Part shown: piece by piece, positions 21,491 to 33,494 of the stretch | Numbering within the stretch: position 1 is the first letter of the stretch | Layout: the number at the start of each line of letters is the position of its first letter | Assembly: GCA_014529385.2 (NCBI GenBank) | Contig: CM043970.1 | Span: 67,602,567-67,666,566, forward strand | Origin: Adiantum capillus-veneris | Lineage: Eukaryota; Streptophyta; Polypodiopsida; Polypodiales; Pteridaceae | Direction: 5' to 3' | DNA length: 64,000 nucleotides | Program-made: the position numbers and the translations under genes | Notes under the pieces: generated by a model | What the model saw: the letters and a program-made list of their open reading frames with translations, nothing else | Told to the model about the DNA's origin: nothing | Databases searched by the model: none

Positions 21491-23759
21491 GAGAACCTTA
21501 GGTAGGTGACCGAGACTAGTCCTTGAGGATAGGGATTCTTTGGCTTGCCAAGAGTCTCGTTTTACATTTAGATAAGATCAGAGGGTGGAGGACTCTCTAG
21601 GTCTTAGAGGGAGTCTAGGGAGCGTGTGTCTGGCCTAGATCCTTCGACTTAGGTAGACTTAGATAGTTTTTAGTTAAGTTGTGGTGTAGAGAGTAAGAGT
21701 TGGAGTGGTAGAAGCGGTGAGAGGAGAGCTTGAGAGTCGGGAGAGGCCAGGAAGCAACCAAAACACTATTATCACCATTTCACATGAGGAGTAGGAGTAG
21801 GGTAAGTAGGATATCATGATTCAAGATCTAGAGCACTTCATGCATGTAAACTTGCTTGTTAGATTCATCACAAGGTTGTAAAAGACGCAAAAGTGTGTTT
21901 GAAAGCTGAAGTGAAGTCCAAAAGTTGCTGTGAGTGTTTCTGATAGAGCTGCAGAGCTTCAGGAGCATTTCTGTCAGGAAAAAAAATAATTTTAAGCCAG
22001 GAGACATCCTATGCGTAGGATGTCTACAGGCTAATGTGGTGGGAATTTTGGAATTTTGAGTTGACCAGTGTGTTCAGAAGGTAGGTTTTACCCTATTTTC
22101 ACTTGGAAAGTGGAAATTTGACCATATCTTGACAGGATAAGGCCAGATAGACAGAAATTGCTAGACATCCTATCCAAATTGTGCCAAGGCATTATTTTAA
22201 GACCAAAACCATAGGATGGCTACATGAGCATGATCTGCATGATATATTGAGTGACTAAGAGAGGTTTCCTCTCATTTGGGTGAGAAAATTGGGTGCTAAG
22301 CAGACTTTAGCACTTTTGACTGAAAATGGTTAGAATAGCTAAAATTGGGGACTTTTGAAATCCAAACCAAAATCTAAGCATACCATTGGGTTGCTGACAT
22401 CAAGGGGAAGTTGTGGGTCAAGTTTGGGGTCAAACAGACCAAAAAGACATCCTACGCGTAGGATGTCATCTGTGTGATTTTGCACTCCAAACTCAGTTTT
22501 GAGCATACCAAAGTGATCAGCACCTCAAGAGGAGACTGTGTTGTGCATTTGAAGCCATTCTGAGCAAAAAGACATGCTACGCGTAGAATATCTAATTCAT
22601 AAAATTGAAGCCAAAAACTGACTTTATGCATAGCAAGGTGTTGTATAGCCTGAGGCAAGCCTCCTAGTCAATTTTGGTCCAAATTGGAGTTGATTTGACT
22701 GATCAGACCAACAGCAGGCTGTCGGAACAGATTTTTGATCCATTGACCAGCTTGTAGGTGTCCAAATCAAAAAGTAAAAACAGTTGTGGACTCAGAACAT
22801 CAAGGGGAATCCATAGTGCAAAAAATCCAAGCAAAACAGAGCAAGAGATATCCTACGCGTAGGATGTCTACTGGGGCTTAGTGAAGAGAAAATTTGACTG
22901 AGCTTATACAGTGAGATTCCATTTGACTTAAGGATTCCAGAACTTCTTTCAGAAGTGAATTTGGACCTTGTTTGACCTTTTGACAGAGCAAAGACAGAAT
23001 TAAGACTTTTCAGGTAAATTGACCAACATCCAAGGGAATTACAGTTCTAGATTAGTAGACCTAATCCAAAACATCAGCAGTGTATAAAATACAGTAGTGG
23101 TTGAGGTTAACTCTCCAGTTATACCAATCATTACTAAGATCACCTCTAACGGTTAAATGCTTTGATTCAATTGCTGAAATTAAACGCTTGTGTATAGGTA
23201 TATTCAGCAGCAAAGCAAGAACTTGTGTGGGGATGGATCCTTTTCCAGGTGAGTGGTTGGATTTGTAATAAATTGCATTTCTAAGTTTGATGAATTTAAG
23301 ATCGGGAAGATACATTTTGAGAGACCAAAATGTGGCAGCTGACCAAGGTAGCTTAGTGTCCACCGAGGAGAGTGTAAATCAGGCAAGGCTAGATCCACTA
23401 GCACCGATTATTGAGAGGATAGTGATACTGACACTTCATCAGACAAATCCTTCTTCATGATGGGTAGTCAATAGCCAGGAGGTTTCACCTATGACGGACC
23501 AATGCCAGGAGGAAGCACCTCCCTAAATCCTTTGAATGATTCCAAGTTCACTATGATCTTCTTAGAAGGAACAAACTCGAGGGGAGCCCTAGTTTATTCT
23601 GACTATCCAGGACGCAAGTGTATTTGTATTTAAGAAAGACCGGCTCAGAGACTGGAGATAATTCGAGTCTATGATGATGGAGATAGATTCCGAGACAAAA
23701 AGGGGAACCACTATCTAATAGCTAGTAACCCTGAGGATTACAACAGATATGGAGATAAC
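21491..23759 (+). other. Gypsy B 5' leader and decayed gag start
   Basis: Non-coding leader with P2 palindromes (22002-22869). From about 23450 the sequence translates in shifting frames into something like the N-terminus of Gypsy A gag, so the true gag start lies here but is broken. Confidence 0.6.
22002..22869. repeat. Dispersed palindromes, family P2 (4 copies plus a half-site)
   Basis: Core ATCCTACGCGTAGGAT at 22002-22025 (TGCG core), 22445-22468, 22570-22593 (arm changes) and 22846-22869. A half-site, AGACATCCTAT, lies near 22163. Counting the half-site, spacings are about 161, 282, 125 and 276 bp, close to the 288-125-282 of the Gypsy A leader. Compared with P1, an A-T pair in the arms is a C-G pair here. 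Confidence 0.9.
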
Positions 23760-24602
23760 GTGGCGAAGGGGAAAATGGTTTCAGAAACTCAAGAACCGCC
23801 TCCAAACATTGATCGACTTGGAGCGATTTTTATGTATGATAAGAAAACAACCAGGGTTTCAACTTATAATGAGAATGTGGGAATTTACAAGCATGAGAGC
23901 GAGGGAATAGTCTCTTACTTTCGTTGCAAAGAACCATACCCAAACGAGTTAAGCAAAAACAAGGTTCTTTACTTATTCTCTTATGAAATTGCTATGGGGA
24001 AGGATATCATTTTTGTTGATAGGTATAGGCAAGAATACCAACGTATTCTCCCAGAGGAGGTAGAAAAGGCAACACTTCCAGGAGCATCAACATATTCCCC
24101 CGATGAAGTGCCAAGAGCCACCTACAACCCTAGCAAGTCGACAAATTTATTTTTAGAGGAGTATGACGCGACCTCACATTCTACCCGACCGCAGACATTC
24201 AACAACCAAAACCAACCAGCAACTCAGCCATCATTGCAGGCATGGATTCGACAGAGTGCAACAGTACAGCAAGACCAAAACCGAGATGGTTATCAAGCCG
24301 CACGAGGGCTAAGGGATTTACAAGAACCACCACTCTATTCACGGTATCAAGGAGAGAGTAATCCAAAGACTCAAGGGTCAACAGAGCCTGGAAGACCACC
24401 CATAGAACGAGTTCGGAGAGATGAACCATCTCTGGCAAGGACTGTTAGAAATTATGGCTTAGGAGTACCATTGGGAGAGGAACCAGCCTACTATAGAAGA
24501 CCAGAGGAGGTATATCGATTAGGACATGGAGATCCAATGATGAGATTTGTAGACCATCATAGAATTAGACCTTCTCAAGTGCAAAAATGGGTGAACAAAT
24601 AA
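23760..24602 (+). pseudogene. Gypsy B gag, N-terminal part
   Basis: An open frame matching the first 480 residues of Gypsy A gag in order: the YKHESEGIVSYFRCKEPY block, a Gln/Pro-rich middle and the RIRPSQVQKW block. It is broken near 24590 by a frameshift, and stops separate it from the next piece. There is no credible ATG at its start. Confidence 0.7.
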
Positions 24603-24604
24603 AT

Positions 24605-26313
24605 ACACGGGAAACAGAGATCCGAGAGATCATGTAGCAGCCTTTGTGCGTGTAATTAGAGCAGAAGAGGTGTTAGACTTCCCTACCCAATTTGCAGGGT
24701 TTTAACTAACCCTAGAGGATGACGCTGCTACTTGGTTCGACTCTGTGGAGCGTAGAGACTTTGAGTCTATAGAGGAGGTGTTTGACGAGTTTATCGAGGA
24801 ATTCTCACAAAGGGGGATAGCTCATAATACAGTCTCACAAATCCATAAATTCAAACAGAAAGACAGGGAATCTGTGCGAAAGGCAGCCCTACGACTAAAA
24901 AGATATGTTAAGTTCTGCCCTGTGGAAGAACTGCCAACTCAGTCCAGACTTATGCTTATATTTATCCAAGGACTAAGGAATGCAGGTCTCCAGAAGGACT
25001 TACATATGAAGAGGAGCACGACGTTAAATGAGTTAACTAAGAAGGCTCTTTACCTTGTAGACAATTGTGCGGTCTACAAAGAGGGTGAATTCAAGGATCT
25101 CGAAGATGATTCATCCTCACAACAAAGTGGAAGCAAGTCTTCTAAGACAGCACCGAAAGGAGAAGTAGCTGTAAACCAGGAGCAGCTTGTAGAGGAAGTG
25201 CTAAGAAAGATTAACTTGTACACCAAACCCCAGGCTAAACAGCCCAAGTGGTGTGCAATTGAACAAAAATTGACAAACCATGGGACGGAGGAATGTTATT
25301 ATAACAAGGGATTTGTGAGAGAGAGACTTTACGCTCCCCAAGCTCAGGTAGCATCTCCTCAAATTCTACCGATGCCTAGGTATCAAGCAGGCAACCTACC
25401 AAGACCTGTAGGTGTAGAAAGACCACAACCAGTGTTGGGGCAACAACCACCCCTACCAGGATTACGACCAGTCGGCATAAGGTACACACCAACCGTAACT
25501 GAATCAGAAGAGAAGGCTTTGGTGCATATGCATGTATATTATGAAGATCCCAAAGGATATGCTACAAATCCTGTCTATTATCCACCGGAAGAACCCTCAA
25601 TACCAGAACCATGGAGCATGATAGGAGGTGCAGAACCACCAACAGCTGCGCAGGCAGCAGGAGAAGGAAGATATAGCTTGGATGAACGAACATTGTTGTT
25701 CATAGCCAACGGAGGCATGGGCGGACAGAGACATGCATACCAACAAAGAGGAGCTCAAGGAGCACCTCAACAGCCTAAAGGACCCTGCTACAAGTGTGGT
25801 GGAGACCATTGGCTAAGAGATTGTCCTCATGATGAAATCATTAGAGTCAACGCATATTGCATCGAGTGTGGAGTTACTCATTTGATTCCCGATTGCCCTA
25901 AGAACCCGAGAAAAGAAGCAAAAACTACCTTGAACATGCTAGAAGCAGTGCCTTCCAGTGGAGGGTCAGAAAACGAGACAATCATACCTATTCAGGCAGT
26001 GACGCGAGCCCAAGCTCAAAGAATGACGAACGAACCCATAATTGAAGAGCCAAAAACCAATGCCCCAAGTTCAAAAATGAAAAATCCAAGAAGCACTTGG
26101 AAAGCTAGAAAGGCGCGTATGAAAGCCAGGAAAGAACGAGAGAAAACGGCTTTATCCGAGGAGTTAAAACACACAAAGGATAGATTAGAGCGGTCAGAGG
26201 ATCTAGCTAGCCTAAGCTCACACACTATGGCAACCATAGCACCCAAGGAAATAGCAGAACCCAGAAGTGCAGGATCAAGAGGATCAGTACTGGCAGACAA
26301 GGTAAATGAGTAG
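24605..26313 (+). pseudogene. Gypsy B gag, capsid and zinc-knuckle part
   Basis: From about 24605 the frame matches the capsid (AAFVRVIRAEEVLDF, stop at about 24705), then an open frame from 24745. This covers the rest of capsid (IAHNTVSQIHKFKQK), a Pro-rich stretch, two CCHC knuckles at residues about 348-390 (CYKCGGDHWLRDC, CIECGVTHLIPDC) and a basic region. It stops at TAG 26311. Nucleocapsid-type nucleic-acid binding is expected from the knuckles. Confidence 0.75.
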
Positions 26314-26379
26314 TTAAATGCAATTTTAAAAGCTTACGAAGCCAGACTCAAAAAGAACCAAACCCAAGAGCAAAGATAG

Positions 26380-27663
26380 ATGACTTATCCATATGCTGAA
26401 ATAGAAAAACTGAGGTTCGAAATGTATAGAAAGATTATTGAAACAGCTCAATCTTTGATAGAAAACCCGGTTGGTAAACCGACAAATTGGCATGAAGTAC
26501 CAGCTCCAACCCCTATCAAACCAGCTTTAGAGGAACAAGTAGCAACAAAGGAAAAACTCACGAATGCCTATGAGTCTAGGGAAGAGCCTATCATAGTGCC
26601 AAATACGACAAATGCGGCAAGTGACGGGTTCAAGCCTAAAACATTGGCAGAAATGAGTAAGGATTGCCAAACGGTCTAGATGACCTCTGGAAGCAAATCT
26701 GTGATGCCAACGAAGCCAACAGGGTGAGTTACCACATGAACAGCACAAGAAAAGAGAAAAATGAGATCTTACCTCCTATTGAAGAATTTGAGGCAAGATC
26801 ACAAATGAGCTTTGATATACATTCACAAGGGGGAGACCAAGGATCAATTAGTTCGGGGCACAGCCAACCAGACTCGCTGAAAACTCTACCCTCTTACCTA
26901 GGAGAGTATGAAGCCAAGTCTGAGGTGAGAGCAATCCCATCTCAAAGACTTTCTTCTAACAGAGTGATGGATTCACAAGGGCTGATTGAGTTATTGTCCA
27001 CCCCGGTGCAGCCACAATCACATTAGCTGAACTCCTAAGGTTACAACCAAACATGTGGACCATAGTAGGCAAATGCCTAGAAAATTTTGGAGTGAAAGAC
27101 CCCACCTCGAAGCTTCAAGAAGGGATCAGAGAATTGGACATGCCTCAACTAAACACTAGGCCAGTACCTTTAAACAAGGTTGGAGAGTATTGCGAGGGAG
27201 AAGATGGAAACACCACGCTACCAGTAGAATTCCAAGGAGTAGTTTCCAAAGCTATTCTTGACAGTGGAGCAGGAGTCGCTATCACCACCAAGGAAATCTG
27301 GAAAAATGGGGAAAACCAGCTTTGAGAGCTACCAGAATGAAATTGCAATTGGTAGATAGGTTCATGGAGAAGTCTCTAGGACTCTTAGAAAAAGTGATTG
27401 TCACCTCATGGGGAATCAAGTATGAGCATACATTTGCAATAGTCGATTTCGACAAAAAGCACAATTACGAGATCATCTTGGGAAGACCATTCATGAGACA
27501 ATTAGAGATGGTCCAGGATTGGGGTTACGACTACATATACCTCAGAAATGGCAAGACAACAACCAAAATACACCTAAAAGACCATAGTTACAAGGATGTG
27601 AACCAGACACCACTGGAAGAGTTTGATTCAGCTACATTGGCAGGATCGAAACTCCCAGCATAG
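26380..27663 (+). pseudogene. Gypsy B linker and retropepsin
   Basis: Three frames (26380-26679, 26664-27026, 27053-27325) and a fourth (27322-27663) together match Gypsy A residues about 500-930. The aspartic protease signature AILDSGAGVAITTKEIW is at about 27253, and the flap/second half, IILGRPFMRQLEM, at about 27474. Several frameshifts and stops break it. Confidence 0.75.
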
Positions 27664-27687
27664 TTAGGGCAACAAAAAGAGCTATGG

Positions 27688-28443
27688 ATGTGCGGAGCTT
27701 CACATTGTGGGAGCTTAAAAAGAGAGGAATGCATCTTAAAAAGAACTATTGAGGACAAGAATTATATTCCGGAACCTTTTTCTGAAGATGCGTTGGAACC
27801 TCTGGAATGGGAACACATACTAGCAACATTGGATGTCTGTACCATTACAGATAGTCCAACAACAAAATTTTGCGATAAGGATGGCTATGATGTGCTACCC
27901 TCTTACATGGTAAGCATTATACCAGGAGGAGATGAGATGGTAGAACCACCAGAACAAGAAGAGTTTTATAACTCCTTTGAGCATCTGGAGGTAAATAACG
28001 ATGCAGATAATGAGTGTTCAGACAACTCAAGTGAGCGTGGGGAGAAAACACACAATATCAAGTTTTATCATTTTGCCAATCAACACCCTAGACGCCAGGA
28101 ACGCTATAGGAGAAAACGAGCAGAAAACAAAGCAAGAGAGAACCTGATGCCCAGGATAAAAGATAAAACTCACTATCTAATGCTTGTAAAAGCAGAGGAT
28201 TGTGTAAAAAATCAAATATCAGGAAGATTCTCAAAAGTTCGAAGGGAAGGAACGCAACAGGAAATAAGACAAGTACGGAAAGCTAAAACAGAAACAAAAT
28301 CACAAAAATCTCAAAAATCAAAAAAAGAAACAACAAAAGACCCAGAGTGGACCAAACTAGAGCGTAAACAGAAATACCAAGAACTAAAACGGTCTTTACG
28401 AGAGGTATGGACTACTGAGGGAGATAGTGATGGTAAGGGGTAG
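27688..28443 (+). pseudogene. Gypsy B linker between protease and RT
   Basis: Matches the Gypsy A linker (MCGAS-CGSL, ILATLDVC, TKFCDKDGYDV, MPRI-K...LMLVKA) and then runs on into a basic Lys/Arg/Gln-rich stretch absent from Gypsy A. The LMLVKA point is where the Gypsy A frame jumps to RNase H, so everything from here to about 29650 is what Gypsy A has lost. Confidence 0.7.
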
Positions 28444-28599
28444 TAAGAAAATGGAAACATGAATGTACTATCACACTATCGGAAATTCACCATCCAGGAC
28501 AGAAAAATCATAATGACACCACCAATCAGGGAAAGAACAAACCAGGAATCTTACGATGGGCCGGAAAATGCAAAAAGGATAGACCTTGCTGAACCAGGT

Positions 28600-29846
28600 G
28601 AAGAGCCTCAGACGGGTCTATAAGAAGAACTGCTAACACAACTTCTCAAGAAGTATAGAGATGTGTTTGCATGGTCCTACAAAGACCTCAAAGGAGTTGA
28701 TCCATCGATATGCCAACATACAATTCCTTTGAAATCAGATGCCAAACCCAGCAAACAGCATCCTTATACATATAATGACACATTTGCTAAATGAATTAAA
28801 GAGGAGATTGACAAGCTAATGGATGATGAATTCATCTATGAAATCGAACATACAGATTGGGTGTCACCCATTGTGGTTGTCCCCAAAAAGAATGAAAAAC
28901 TGCGAGTGTGTGTAAACCTCAAGAAGGTAAATGCAGCCACCATAAGGGACAATTATCCCTTGCCGATCACAGAACATGTACTTGAGAGGGTGGCCGAGAA
29001 ACGGGCTTATTCCTTTCTAGATGGGTTTTTAGGATACAACCAACTGGCAATTGCAATAGAGGATCAACACAAAACAGCGTTTGCCACAGAATGGGAAATT
29101 TATGCGTATCGGGTTATGCCTTTTGGCTTAACTAATGCCCCAGCTACCTTTCAAAGGTTAATGACGCATGCGTTCAAAGAATACCTGAGAATATTCTTAG
29201 AAATATACATGGATGATCTTTGTGTACACTCTCTTCTACGAGAGGAACATATTGACCATTTGCAAAAGGTATTTGAAAAATGCAGAACATATCGAATCTG
29301 TCTTAACCCGGAAAAGTGCATTTTTATGGTTAGGCAAGGCCGCATCTGAGGACACATTGTTTCAAGAAATGGCATAACCACTGACCTAAACAAAATCAAA
29401 GTCATAGTAGACCTGCCCAGGCCTACTAATGCGAAACAAGTGTAATCCTTCATGGGACACTACGGATATTATCGAAGATTCATATATATGTATGCAGTCA
29501 TCGCACAACCTCTGTATCATTTGTTAGTCAATTTCGACTGGACTAAGGAGTGTGAAACTTCATTTCAAAAGCTGAAGGAAAACCTTGTATCAGCACACCT
29601 GTACTTAAAGCACCGGATTGGGAAAAGATATTCCATGTTCACATTGATGCATCTGCATATACAATCGGGAGTATTCTGGCTCAACCTGGAGACGGAACAA
29701 TGGATTTTCCAGTTTGTTATGCAAGCCGACAGTTAAATAGTGCGGAAAAGAACTACACAACCACCGAAAGAGAGGGGTTAGGAATGATTTATGCTGTAAA
29801 GAAATTTCGGTATTATTTGCTCGCAAAAAAGTTTGTGTTCTTCACA
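28600..29846 (+). pseudogene. Gypsy B reverse transcriptase and start of RNase H
   Basis: The RT region begins near 28630, has a TGA at about 28792, then an open frame 28819-29349. Motifs include WVSPIVVVPKK, LRVCVNLKKVN, YSFLDGFLGYNQL, MPFGLTNAPATFQRLM and the catalytic box IYMDDL (about 29203). After stops and a frameshift, RNase H begins (about 29640, ILAQPGDG, ASRQLN) and stops abruptly at 29846 where D1 is inserted; it continues at 61704. Confidence 0.85.
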
Positions 29847-29879
29847 CATTAGGAAATTTCGGAGGTCATTCGGAGGGCC
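29847..29879 (+). repeat. D1 left terminal inverted repeat
   Basis: Starts CATTAGGAAATTTCGGAGG and is 33 bp long; it pairs with 61671-61703 at 32 of 33 positions. Confidence 0.93.
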
Positions 29880-30212
29880 TTCTAAGAAAATAGATTTGTC
29901 GCACTCTCTCTCTAGAAAATATGGTGAATAATAGAGGTGGGTTTTTTATGGTAAAAGTTCAAAAAGTGTACTTTAAATAGATTCTTTATTCTTCTGAACA
30001 TTCGTTCGTAATGATTGAGAGATAATATTCTTTTTAGTTGCATTGAATGAACCTCGTCAACATGGAGGAAATGAGGCTAACATGGAGGGACGAAGGCGGG
30101 TGCACCTTTGCCTATTCACTTTCCATTAAACCTGCACATTTGGCTAATGGCGCACTCCTCAAATGGCACAAATGTTACACAGAAATGAGCCAAATATCAC
30201 CTTCACATTGAT

Positions 30213-32798
30213 TTGGACAATGAGTACCAACCATTGATTAAGCTTAGTAAAGCAAACACACATATACCTCCCACATCCATAGACACACTCAGAGCTCAGG
30301 GAGCTAAACACATAGATATCTGGACGAGAGGCTCTCTCTATCCTAAGAATCCAATGACTAATGCATCTCCACCGTTTGTCAATCCTACAAGCTTACTGAC
30401 CTTTGCTGCTGATGGAGAAAAGGTCCTTCTGGGTTATTGTAAATCTCTTACAAGGGAAGCTGAAACTTATAAGGGCATTCTCCAAGCTCAGCAGTGTGAG
30501 ATTGTTCGTCTTTCACATTTACATTCTACAGATCAGGTTACCATTTTGCAACACAAAACAGAGGTACAGGAACTGAAAGGAAAGGTACGAAGTTGTCAAA
30601 TGAAGGACACCATCTTGGGTGGTCGTATCCGAAAGAAGAAATTGTGCAATCTTGAAACATTGCAGGTTGCATCCGGAGGTCTCAAAAAAAGAATCCGAGC
30701 ATTAAGGTGATGCTTCTTGGTTGGAGAAATTGTCTTAGTTAAGTATTTTTTTTGTTTTTTCTTGTTATGCATTGTTTCATGTGCCTAAATAGTGTTAGTA
30801 AATTTTCTGTTATTTACTTATGCATTGTCTTCATGTAGAGATTCAATCTATCCTGACAAGGAAAACATTGACCCCAAACCCAATATAGGAAAGAGATTGA
30901 AGCCACTTATAAGTAGAAGCCTTGCAGCAGATATAGTACATGACAAGAAGTTTAAGGTCCTACAACGAAATGTAGTGGACCGCTTTATTTCAGAGAACTC
31001 AGTGCCTGCAAAAGAGATACAAGGCACACTTGATTCACTTGGTGTAAGCAAAAGAGGTTATTCGACTATACAAAAATTTGTCTCATCCATCTTTGTTAAG
31101 AAGGGTATAAAATCCAAACTTTTACCATCAGCCTCAAGTGTTTGGAAAGAGAGGCTTCAGCTTAACGACGCACAGGGAGAATATCTTGGACAGCCCTTTC
31201 ATATTAAAGCAACTTACACTGGCCATGGAGCAAACATGGCATATGATGAGTTCAATAATATTTTTATGGACTTGCAGATGTTGCAGAAGAGAATGGTGGA
31301 GTTTTACAACATCACATTTGAAGAGTCACGAGGGGTATTACATTTTGTGTTAAAACTGGATGAGTGTGAGCTTGTTAAAGAGAAAAAGCTAGAGCGTGTT
31401 ACTATTACTTTAATGAATAGAGCCCTCTCAAAGTGTCCTAATGATGATCCTTTGTATTTTAGTGTTCAGTCAGAATCTAACATATGGTGGCTTGGTGCGT
31501 TTGAGGTAAGCGAGATTCTTAGCTAAGCTCAAATGTTCACATCTACTTCAGTCTCATTTATTTTGTCATGCAGGTAAAGAAAGAAGATCATGAGATTCTA
31601 TATTGAGTGTTCCATCAAACTAATGTTCCGGAGGTGATTGATCGACAGACTAACCAGGGAGAGGTACTACATCTAGATGGAAGGGGAGACTTTCAAGTTC
31701 AATGGCATCTTGCATGTGACCTCAAAACATTAAAGTGCATGTATAATTGTGGAATGGGTGCAATGGCAAAGTCGCCGTGTTTGTTCTGCATGGAGCCTGC
31801 AAAGGTCATGGACCCAAAGTGGTGGAGAATAGCTCCAACACATCACATTGAGGACCCTGCTTTTCGACCGGTTTTGAAAATACCACTTGTGAATATCCAC
31901 ATCTATACAATGCATGCCCTTTGTAGAATTGTGAAGAAATTGGTCTACTTATATATCGGGTTTGCTTGGAAAATCAAGAACTCAGCAGAGCGACAAGTGG
32001 CCCTGCAGTGCTTAGAATTGGTACCGTCGGATATGGGGCTTCATGGTGGAAATGTGAAAATCCAGCGGGATGAAAAGAGATCAACTGCTGAGAAGGATGT
32101 CCCATGCAAACCATCCATCGGTGGGGTGAAGGCACGGAGGTTTTTAGCTAAACCCCAAGGAATACGAGATCTGAAGCTAACACAACATGGAAAAATATAT
32201 AACACATCTTATGTTAGCAAGGTATAGTATCAGATCTGGAAAAAGCTACATATTGCAGTCAAAGATCAATAACAACTACTCGTAACGCGAAGACTAAGGT
32301 TTGGCGATCAATAGACATCCTATTTTTGATGTGCGACAAAGATGACTGGTCACAAGGTGATTTGAACAAGTTCAAGGAGAATCTCAACCTTCTCAAAAAA
32401 TCATTCAAGACAGCATGGACAGACACCCAGATTACTCACTACATGGTATTATTGTGTATTTGATTCTCTTTTATGTGTAACTATGTGAGTGTAAAACATT
32501 CTAAGTAATCTGTTTTCATATCCAGCACATCATTTTCAATCATTTACCATATTTTATACAAAAGTATGGGAACTCAGCAATATGGAATACCCAAGGGATG
32601 GAAAAGTCTCATTACATGGCGAGAAATACTTATTTCAGGCACATGCGACATGGTGGCTCTCGAATCAAGGATAACAGCTTGAGAGAACTATTTGAATGGT
32701 TCTATCGTAGAATCATTCATCGAATGCAGGCAAAAGAAGTCTTGGCCTCTTCAGCCAACAGCACAAGCCATCAAACATTTACAACAACAAAAAGTTAA
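30213..32798 (+). pseudogene. D1 transposase, DDE type, with introns
   Basis: Exons inferred by comparison with D2: about 30213-30706, 30839-31505, 31574 to about 32445, and 32526-32798, with GT-AG borders. The N-terminus has IDIW...LYP and a coiled coil. The likely catalytic core has LKLDECE (31355), CDLKTLKC (31715) followed by SPCLFC, a MHALCRIVKKLV helix, HGGNVKI, THYM|HII and QGMEKSHY (32597), then an arginine-rich FRHMRHGG. Order D...D-CxxC...H...E recalls RAG1/Transib-type RNase H-fold transposases. An in-frame TGA at about 31604 and stops or frameshifts around 32220-32330 show it is not intact here. No ATG is certain at the start. Confidence 0.7.
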
Positions 32799-32961
32799 AA
32801 GATCAATGGCATACAACAACTCCAGTGCTGGTGAAGTTCAACGAAGGTGAAGAGAGACAATGGTGTATGTGAACCACAAGTGGAGAAAGATACTCTGAGT
32901 GGATGACATTGTACAAAATTTCTGTAATACATGATCTTATACAATTGCTACTTGAAGTGTA

Positions 32962-33426
32962 TCAAGATTTTGAAGGTTCAATTTTGTTTTTTGGCACATC
33001 ACCCTTGTAACGAATCATGAGATGTTTTCCATACTCTAAAAGTTCATCTGGGTTTTGTCTGCCAAGAGCTAGTGCCATTGCTGTGTAAGTGTAGTAATAC
33101 GATGCCCGACCACCTGTATAGCCCGGGCAGTAACCAAAACAATCTCTAGCAAACACTTTGTCCACAAGAATGACTTTATCTGCACTTTTGGGCAGCACGG
33201 GTCCACCCAAGAAGCGTCATAGTGTCTTTAATGTGTAAGTTTCTATTGAACCCTCTTGTGAGATTCCATTGTGAAAAACTACTATCGGCGACTTGCAAAG
33301 CTTTGAAAGGTACAGTGCTAGGGCTACATCCCTTCCACGATACTCTCGAGTTCGCCGTCAAAGGAAGTCATCCTTGTCAGCAATCCAAGACTGCACATAT
33401 CATGTCTGAGTAAGTGACACACACAC

Positions 33427-33494
<68 letters not shown>

